DNA of 36,823 bases, from assembly GCF_002920635.1 (NCBI RefSeq), contig NZ_PQSR01000075.1:1-36823 (forward strand), written 5' to 3'. Numbering within the stretch: position 1 is the stretch's first letter; each line of letters begins with the position of its first letter. The notes under the pieces were generated by a model, which had not been told where the DNA came from, made no database searches, and saw only the letters and a list, made by a program, of their open reading frames with translations. Origin of the DNA: Streptomyces sp. Ru72 (GTDB lineage: Bacteria > Actinomycetota > Actinomycetes > Streptomycetales > Streptomycetaceae). The position numbers were made by a program, and so were the translations under genes. This document shows positions 31,987-36,823 of the stretch, in pieces.

Positions 31987-32769
31987 CTATGGGTGCCCGA
32001 GCCGGAAGCCGACGCCCCGCACGGTGTTGATCCACTTGCTGGAGCCGAGCTTGCCCCGCAGGGTGCTGACGTGAGTGTCCACGGTGCGGCCGTTCGGAGA
32101 CCAGGCATCGTCCCAGACCTGGGCCATGATCTGGCGCCGCGGGATGACGGTGCCGGGCTGCGAGGCCAGCAGGTGCAGCAGGTCGAACTCCTTGCGGGTG
32201 AGGTCCACCGGCTCCCCGTCCACCGTGGCGATCCGGGCGCCTGCGTCGATGCGCAGCGATCCGTGGTGGATGACCTGCGGGGCGGCGGCCGGCTGCGAAC
32301 GCACCCGCCGCATAACCGCCTCGATACGGGCCAGCAGCTCGCGGAAGCCGTACGGCTTGACCAGATAGTCGTCCGAGCCCGCCTGCAGGCCGAGCACCCG
32401 GTCCAGCTCGGAGCCGCGTGCGGTGATGGTGATGATCGGGATGTCGCTGACCGCTCTGATGGCCCGGCACACCTCAAGGCCGTCCAGGTCCGGCAGGTCG
32501 AGGTCGAGCAGGAGCAGGTCGGAGTCGCGGTGATCCCGGAGCGCCTCGGCGCCGGTGGCCACGCTCCTGGTCCCGTAACCCTGCCTCACCAGACCCTTGA
32601 GGAGCGTGTCGGCGGCCCGGGCGTCGGTCTCGACGACCAGGACGCGCAGGGGACCTTCCGAGCCCGTGGCCTGCGGGGCGAACGTCGGCGGGGCCGGGGC
32701 GACCGCCGGACGGTTCGACTGATGGCGCTCCGATCTGGGTCCCAGTAGATCCACTGCCTGCAGGTTCAT
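31987..32769 (-). CDS. Atypical OmpR-type response regulator (JadR1-like)
   Basis: This encodes 260 aa. A 40-residue N-terminal extension precedes a receiver domain and an OmpR winged helix (V-D-L-T-R-K-E-F-D-L-L, ending V-R-G-V-G-F-R-L). In the receiver, the phospho-acceptor position is D89, with T115 and K138 kept, but the acidic pair is E47-T48, so one metal-binding acid is missing. That matches the class of atypical regulators such as JadR1, which answer to end products instead of phosphate. GAGGAGGGGG precedes the ATG. An ARE-type operator lies 64 bases upstream. It is a probable cluster activator under receptor control. Confidence 0.85.
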   Translation of the reverse strand: MNLQAVDLLGPRSERHQSNRPAVAPAPPTFAPQATGSEGPLRVLVVETDARAADTLLKGLVRQGYGTRSVATGAEALRDHRDSDLLLLDLDLPDLDGLEVCRAIRAVSDIPIITITARGSELDRVLGLQAGSDDYLVKPYGFRELLARIEAVMRRVRSQPAAAPQVIHHGSLRIDAGARIATVDGEPVDLTRKEFDLLHLLASQPGTVIPRRQIMAQVWDDAWSPNGRTVDTHVSTLRGKLGSSKWINTVRGVGFRLGHP

Positions 32770-32833
32770 GTTCCCCCTCCTCAGGCGCAGCCACGTTTGT
32801 ATCGGGCTGCTCGAAGCTCATGCATCGAAGATA

Positions 32834-32855
32834 CCAAACAGACTTGTCTGATTGT
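32834..32855. promoter_or_regulatory. ARE-type operator 3, upstream of the OmpR-type regulator
   Basis: AAACAGAC-TT-GTCTGATTGT, arms one or two mismatches from symmetry, same layout as operator 1. It sits in the promoter region of the regulator gene starting at 32769. Confidence 0.75.
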
Positions 32856-33125
32856 CAACGTTCTCTCCAGGCACCTGGGAGGGGTGCCGGCGACACCCTG
32901 ATGGCATGGCTGTGAGCTGCAAATTCCCTTGTTATAGGGCCGGTTGACAAGCTCTGGCCGGTCGACCGAGTGGGGTGCAGGGGTGGCGCGGCGGTTGGCG
33001 CATACGTCCTCAATCGTGCAGCTCCGCATGTTTTTCTGGGGCGGCATGGGTCAGATGGGCGGGTTTGTGCACTCGGATGAGGCCTTGGGGCGTCGCTGAT
33101 GCTGGTTCAATCTTTACTTGTAAAA

Positions 33126-33147
33126 ATGGACCGACCTGTCTGTATCT
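33126..33147. promoter_or_regulatory. ARE-type operator 4, upstream of afsA (divergent copy)
   Basis: GACCGAC-CT-GTCTGTAT, with one base changed in the left arm (CCGAC for CAGAC). It lies 85 bases before the afsA start. It is the weakest of the four, but its position is as expected for receptor control of afsA. Confidence 0.6.
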
Positions 33148-33232
33148 TGTGGTGGCAGATCGTCGGCCTGCAGGGGGGATGCCGACCTTCGGTTGAGCTC
33201 CCCTGCCTAGAAACTGACAGGAGATCTCCCGT

Positions 33233-34168
33233 ATGTCGCATCTGGTCCACATGTCCGGACTCACCACCACGGTCCCACGCGAGTACGTCCACCGAGCCGC
33301 AGTGTCGGAAGTTCTGTTGACCGGCTGGGAAGCCGACGCCTCGGCCGGCTCCGGGGAACAGGACGGCTTCGCGGTCAGGGCGCAGTGGCCGCGCAGCCAC
33401 GCGCTGTTCGCGCCCGACGGTGGTTACCAGGACCCCATGCTTCTGATCGAGTCCGTCCGTCAGGTCGGATCCCTGCTCGCCCACGCCGAGTTCGGGGTGC
33501 CGTTCGGCCACCAGTTCCTGATGTCGGACATGTACTTCGCGGCCGCACCCGAACTCTTCGTCGCGGACACCGCCCCCACCGAGATAGCCATGCGCACGAC
33601 CTGCAGTGACATCGTCCGCCGGGGCGGCTCGCTCCAGGGAATGCGCTACGACGTCACCGTGGTGCGGGACGGCCGGGCGCTGGCCAACGCCGGGGCGGCT
33701 TACCGGTGCACGCACCCGGGCGTGTACCGGCGGCTGCGCGGAGGGCGCCCCACCACCGCCACCCGCGACGCACCGCCCGCGATCGACCCGGCCCTCGTGG
33801 GCCACGCCAGCCCCCGGCACGTCGTCCTCGCCAGACCCGAGCCGGGCGCCGGGAACCGCTGGGAACTGCGGGTCGACACCGCCCACCCGACCTACTTCGA
33901 CCACCCGGTGGACCATGTACCGGGCATGGTTCTGCTGGAGGCCGCCCGGCAGGCCGCCCTCGCCTCGACGGGGCTGTCCGACGCCCTGCTGATCGGCCTG
34001 AAGAGCGACTTCACGCGCTACGCCGAATTCGACAGCCCCTGCTGGATCGAGGCGCACCCCCAGGTCGACGGCGCCACGGGCCACGTCCGCGTGCGCGTGT
34101 GCGGTGTGCAGCAGCAGGAAGGCGTCTTCACAGCGGCCCTCACCCTGCGTCCCCGGCCCCGTTCCTGA
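33233..34168 (+). CDS. AfsA-family gamma-butyrolactone biosynthesis protein
   Basis: This encodes 311 aa, the usual AfsA length, with two hot-dog-like repeats. Repeat 1 has V-H-R-A-A-V-S-E-V-L-L-T, W-P-R-S-H and Q-D-P-M-L-L-I-E-S-V-R-Q. Repeat 2 has Y-F-D-H-P-V-D-H-V-P-G-M-V-L-L-E-A-A-R-Q. AfsA condenses a beta-keto acyl chain with dihydroxyacetone phosphate in butyrolactone synthesis. AGGAG precedes the ATG at 33233. An ARE-like operator lies in the promoter. The DNA between the divergent regulator and this gene (32856-33125) has nothing else I can support. Confidence 0.93.
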   Translation: MSHLVHMSGLTTTVPREYVHRAAVSEVLLTGWEADASAGSGEQDGFAVRAQWPRSHALFAPDGGYQDPMLLIESVRQVGSLLAHAEFGVPFGHQFLMSDMYFAAAPELFVADTAPTEIAMRTTCSDIVRRGGSLQGMRYDVTVVRDGRALANAGAAYRCTHPGVYRRLRGGRPTTATRDAPPAIDPALVGHASPRHVVLARPEPGAGNRWELRVDTAHPTYFDHPVDHVPGMVLLEAARQAALASTGLSDALLIGLKSDFTRYAEFDSPCWIEAHPQVDGATGHVRVRVCGVQQQEGVFTAALTLRPRPRS

Positions 34169-34202
34169 CAATCCTCTGTAGGTCGGCTGACGTTTTCCTG
34201 AA

Positions 34203-34231
34203 GTCCGTTTCTTGCAGCTTGCAAAGCGGAC
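34203..34231 (+). terminator. Possible hairpin after afsA
   Basis: GTCCG and CGGAC enclose TTGCA/TGCAA, giving an interrupted stem about 35 bases after the afsA stop. No T-run follows. Moderate support only. Confidence 0.4.
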
Positions 34232-34392
34232 GAAACCCTGTGGCAGGGGCGGTTGAGGCCACTCGTCCGAACCGAAGAAGATAGAGGTCAGGGTCGCAGA
34301 AGAGTCACCGATTCGCGGCGGCGATTCATGCACCCTAACTCCGTTTCCGTTCGCTGTTCCCCGGTGTCAAGGGTGGAAGAGGGCTGAACCAC

Positions 34393-34974
34393 ATGACCAA
34401 GATCGGAATCATTCTGGGCAGCACCCGCCCGGGACGCAGAGGGCAGGCCGTGGCCGAGTGGGTGGCCAAGGCCGGTGCCGAACAGGTCCCGGACGCCGAG
34501 TTCGAGATCATCGACCTCGCCGACTTCTCCCTTCCGATCTTCGACGAGCCGCATCCGCCGGCATTCGGCCGTTACACCAAGGAGCACACCCGTACGTGGT
34601 CCGAGGCCATCAAGGGCTATGACGGTTTCGTGTTCGTGACCCCCGAGTACAACCGCTCGATTCCCGGCGCGCTGAAGAACGCGCTGGACTTCATCTACAC
34701 CGAGTGGAACGACAAGGCGGCCGGCTTCGTGAGCTACGGGATGCAGGGCGGCGCCCGCGCCGTGGAGCACCTGCGCCTGATCCTGTCCGAGCTGAAGGTG
34801 GCCACCGTCCGCTCCCAGGTCTCACTCTCCCTGTTCGTCGATTTCAGGACCACCAACCCGGCGGAGCCCGCCGAGTTCACCCCCGGCCCGCACCAGGCGC
34901 AGTCGCTCACCACCATGCTCGGCGAAGTCGTCGCCTGGTCCCGGGCGCTGAAACCGCTGCGCGACGGCGCGTGA
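34393..34974 (+). CDS. NADPH-dependent FMN reductase-like flavoprotein
   Basis: This encodes 193 aa of flavodoxin-like fold. The FMN phosphate loop is G-S-T-R-P-G-R-R-G near residue 9, and T-P-E-Y-N-R-S-I-P-G-A-L-K-N-A-L-D is the family signature. Such enzymes supply reduced FMN or reduce quinones and azo compounds. In aromatic polyketide clusters they serve flavin-dependent oxygenases. GAAGAGGG precedes the ATG at 34393. It stands alone after about 220 bases of non-coding DNA, so it has its own promoter. Confidence 0.9.
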   Translation: MTKIGIILGSTRPGRRGQAVAEWVAKAGAEQVPDAEFEIIDLADFSLPIFDEPHPPAFGRYTKEHTRTWSEAIKGYDGFVFVTPEYNRSIPGALKNALDFIYTEWNDKAAGFVSYGMQGGARAVEHLRLILSELKVATVRSQVSLSLFVDFRTTNPAEPAEFTPGPHQAQSLTTMLGEVVAWSRALKPLRDGA

Positions 34975-35216
34975 CCCGCATATAGCGAAAACTTAGTCGG
35001 TGCCGCATTGAACTTAAGCGGCGCCGTGAAGAAGCTGTTTACCAGGGTTCGGGCCAGTGCATTTCCGAATCCGTGGGAAACATGAAACTCGGGACCCGAG
35101 GAGGTGGTGCGGCACCGCCTCTCTCCCCCACAAGACGGAAGGCCACTGCCCAGCAGCGGCCTTCCGTCTTGTTTTTCCTGCTCGTTCCACGAGAGAACCA
35201 TTCCGGGAGTTGCCAC
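34975..35216 (+). promoter_or_regulatory. Structured leader upstream of fabG with an intrinsic terminator
   Basis: Three hairpins lie in these 242 bases. The first is 34999-35025 (GGTGCCGC/GCGGCGCC). The second is 35101-35121 (GAGGTGGTG/CACCGCCTC, three-base loop). The third is 35130-35172, with 15-bp perfect arms (ACAAGACGGAAGGCC and its complement) followed by TTTTT, a textbook Rho-independent terminator. Because fabG begins only 45 bases later, the terminator may end the FMN reductase mRNA or attenuate fabG. GGGAG precedes the fabG ATG. Confidence 0.75.
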
Positions 35217-35957
35217 ATGGCCCAGGAAATTCGCAAGACCGCCCTCGTCAGCGGTGGCTCGCGGGGCATCGGGCGCGCCGTCGTCCTGCGGCTCGCGCGC
35301 GACGGATACCGGGTGGCGTTCTGCTACCAGAACCCGTCCGAAGCCGTGCAAAGCCTTGAGAAGGAGGCCGCCGAGCTCGGCGCGACCGTGGTGTCCCGCC
35401 AGGTCGGCGTCACCGACGCCGCGGCGGTCCGCTCCTGGGTCCAGGACACCGAGGAGGAGCTCGGGCCGCTGGACCTGGTCGTGAACTCCGCCGGCATCGT
35501 TCGTGACACGCCCCTGGTCATGATGAAGGACGAGGACTGGGGTGACGTGATCGACGTCAACCTCACCGGTACCTTCCTCGTCTCCCGGGCGGCCGTGTTC
35601 GGCATGATGAAGCGGAAGTCCGGCTGCATCGTCAACATCTCCTCCGTCGCCGGTGTGCACGGCAACGCGACGCAGACCAACTATTCGGCGTCCAAGGCCG
35701 GAATCATCGGGTTCACCAAGGCCCTGTCCAAGGAGACCGGGCGGTACGGCATCCGCGCGAACGCGGTCGCCCCCGGGTTCATCGACACCGACATGGTGTC
35801 CGGACTGTCCGACTCCTTCCGGGAGAAGGCCGTGCAGGGCGTCTCCCTGCGTCGCTTCGGCACCCCCGAGGAGGTCGCCGAAGCCGTCGCCTACCTCGCG
35901 GAGGCGCAGTACGTCACCGGAACCGTCCTGGAGATCGACGGAGGCCTGTCGATCTGA
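35217..35957 (+). CDS. FabG-type 3-oxoacyl-ACP reductase / ketoreductase
   Basis: This encodes 246 aa, classical SDR. The cofactor loop S-G-G-S-R-G-I-G-R lies at residues 12-20, N-A-G-type N-S-A-G at 90-93, N115, S143, Y156 and K160 (Y-S-A-S-K). The end V-T-G-T-V-L-E-I-D-G-G-L is typical. It is NADPH-dependent. Next to a stand-alone phosphopantetheinyl transferase and regulators, it more likely serves a polyketide or the butyrolactone pathway than housekeeping fatty acid synthesis. The ATG at 35217 gives the standard FabG start M-A-Q-E-I-R-K-T-A-L; the frame opens earlier but that part contains the terminator. Confidence 0.92.
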   Translation: MAQEIRKTALVSGGSRGIGRAVVLRLARDGYRVAFCYQNPSEAVQSLEKEAAELGATVVSRQVGVTDAAAVRSWVQDTEEELGPLDLVVNSAGIVRDTPLVMMKDEDWGDVIDVNLTGTFLVSRAAVFGMMKRKSGCIVNISSVAGVHGNATQTNYSASKAGIIGFTKALSKETGRYGIRANAVAPGFIDTDMVSGLSDSFREKAVQGVSLRRFGTPEEVAEAVAYLAEAQYVTGTVLEIDGGLSI

Positions 35958-35995
35958 TCAGGCGTGTCCCCCCGCGCCCCAAGGAGACCCTGATC

Positions 35996-36718
35996 GTGCA
36001 CAGGACATCCCACCTGTCGATGCCGCCTGGCGGTGCGGCGCCGAGCGTGGTGCGGATCCACGCGCCGGGGTGCACGGACGCGGAGCTGTGGCTGGTCCGC
36101 CCCTCGGGGCCGCCCGGCTCTGCGGACCTTGCCGTGCTGGACGCCGCGGAACGGCGGCGTGCCGCCGCCTTCCGCCGACCGGCGCGTGCTGCCCCGTATG
36201 TTGCGGCGCACGTGGCGCTGCGCCATCTCCTCGGGGAACGCCTCGGCGTTCGCCCCGAGCGGGTGGTGCTGCGTCGCGAGGCCGGTGGCCGACCCGTGCT
36301 GGACGACCACCCGCCCGCCGTCCACTTCTCCCTCTCGCACAGCGGGGGAGTGGCGCTGCTGGGGATCGCCGACCGGGTGATCGGCGTGGATGTGCAGCGC
36401 CTGCCCGGCGCATCGACGGTCGAGCTGTGCGGCGGCCGGCTGCACCCGGCGGAGCGCGGGGAACTGCTGGCCCGCCCGCCCGCCGACCAGTCGACGTACT
36501 TCGCGCGGCTCTGGGCGCGCAAGGAGGCCTATCTCAAGGGCCTGGGCACCGGCCTCAGGCGGCCGTTGGACGCCGACTACCTGGGCGACGGCAGCGCAGG
36601 GAGCCCGGACCGCCCGGCCGGCTGGACGGTCCTGGACGTGCCGTGCCCGCCGGGATTCGCCGCCGCGCTGGCCCTCCTCAACGCCCCGGCACCTGTCATC
36701 CGGCCGCAGGGCGCGTAG
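35996..36718 (+). CDS. Sfp-type 4'-phosphopantetheinyl transferase
   Basis: This encodes 240 aa from a GTG with AAGGAG upstream, 38 bases after fabG. Family motifs are in order: G-R-P-V-L (about 98), F-S-L-S-H-S (111-116), G-V-D-V-Q (130-134) and W-A-R-K-E-A-Y-L-K-G (173-182). The enzyme loads the phosphopantetheine arm onto carrier proteins of polyketide or peptide synthases. The second metal-site residue is Gln134 instead of Glu, while D132 and E177 are kept. It lies in the same direction as fabG and is probably co-transcribed. Confidence 0.92.
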   Translation: MHRTSHLSMPPGGAAPSVVRIHAPGCTDAELWLVRPSGPPGSADLAVLDAAERRRAAAFRRPARAAPYVAAHVALRHLLGERLGVRPERVVLRREAGGRPVLDDHPPAVHFSLSHSGGVALLGIADRVIGVDVQRLPGASTVELCGGRLHPAERGELLARPPADQSTYFARLWARKEAYLKGLGTGLRRPLDADYLGDGSAGSPDRPAGWTVLDVPCPPGFAAALALLNAPAPVIRPQGA

Positions 36719-36823
36719 GGCCGCATCAGGCCGTGTCCCGGGGGCGCGCACCCGGGAGTCACGGAGCCTCGGCGGCGCCGAAGAGCCCCGCCATCGAACG
36801 GCACGAACCACAGAAGGAGCCAT
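36719..36823. other. Leader of a following gene beyond the window
   Basis: About 100 bases follow the transferase stop. AGAAGGAG at 36811-36818, a perfect ribosome site, lies just before the edge, so a plus-strand gene probably starts within a few bases of the window end. Confidence 0.55.

Noticed and set aside
35101..35121. A true T-box riboswitch before fabG
   Set aside because: The core has extra central bases and no specifier stem could be identified. I report only a possible attenuator.
35891..36823. Minus-strand frame of 310 codons at the right edge
   Set aside because: It is antisense to the phosphopantetheinyl transferase, which has all family motifs.

Overview
The window is high-G+C actinobacterial DNA, almost certainly Streptomyces. 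The reasons are strong third-position GC bias, many GTG starts, purine-rich Shine-Dalgarno sites, a Streptomyces-type type VII secretion (ESX/T7SS) locus and a gamma-butyrolactone (AfsA/ArpA-type) signalling locus. Species cannot be told from the sequence. I saw no rRNA or tRNA gene and no CRISPR array.

Region 1 (1-7.4 kb) is the conserved ESX core. A minus-strand block holds EccE, an unrecognised ESX-locus protein that starts in a TGATG overlap with eccE, and the proline-rich N-terminus of a probable EspI/ParA-like protein that leaves the window. Divergent from it are EccB, two WXG100 proteins and a membrane-anchored mycosin (MycP). EccC and EccD are not in the window.

Region 2 (7.4-27.05 kb) is a mosaic accessory region that looks like a T7SS cargo island. 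Four times a small helical Esx-like protein (about 100-115 aa, three of them with a YxxxD/E signal) sits directly before a long protein of 360-520 aa: 7485/7864, 11540/11875, 15564/15886 and 23773/24120. Three of the long proteins carry a W-x-G turn and the fourth a WXG100-like N-terminal domain of another type. Around these pairs are a second complete mycosin-like protease, an orphan copy of its membrane-anchor/Pro-rich tail, an LpqN-like protein, a lipoprotein, a PH-like domain protein, a Tat-exported protein and four paralogous membrane proteins with a G-[TK]-[LY]-[TR]-V-x-x-C ... C-x-G-x-[FW] outer domain. The stretch at about 9.5-14.4 kb looks visibly lower in G+C. The stretch at 25.1-26.0 kb holds frameshifted genes.

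Region 3 (27.05-27.85 kb) is a scar: a frameshifted piece of a recombinase-like gene, then a decayed afsA homologue with most of its middle deleted.

Region 4 (27.85 kb to the end) is the regulatory edge of a natural-product cluster. It has an NAD-epimerase, a degenerate NarL-type histidine kinase, two TetR regulators (one a clear ArpA/ScbR-type butyrolactone receptor), an atypical OmpR-type regulator of JadR1 type, an intact afsA homologue, an NADPH-dependent FMN reductase, a FabG-type ketoreductase and an Sfp-type phosphopantetheinyl transferase. Four copies of one palindromic operator (CAGAC-YT-GTCTG core) lie upstream of the kinase, the receptor, the OmpR-type regulator and afsA. They define a local butyrolactone-receptor regulon. 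The gene content resembles the regulators of angucycline-type clusters (jadomycin, auricin), but no polyketide synthase gene is visible here, so the product is unknown.
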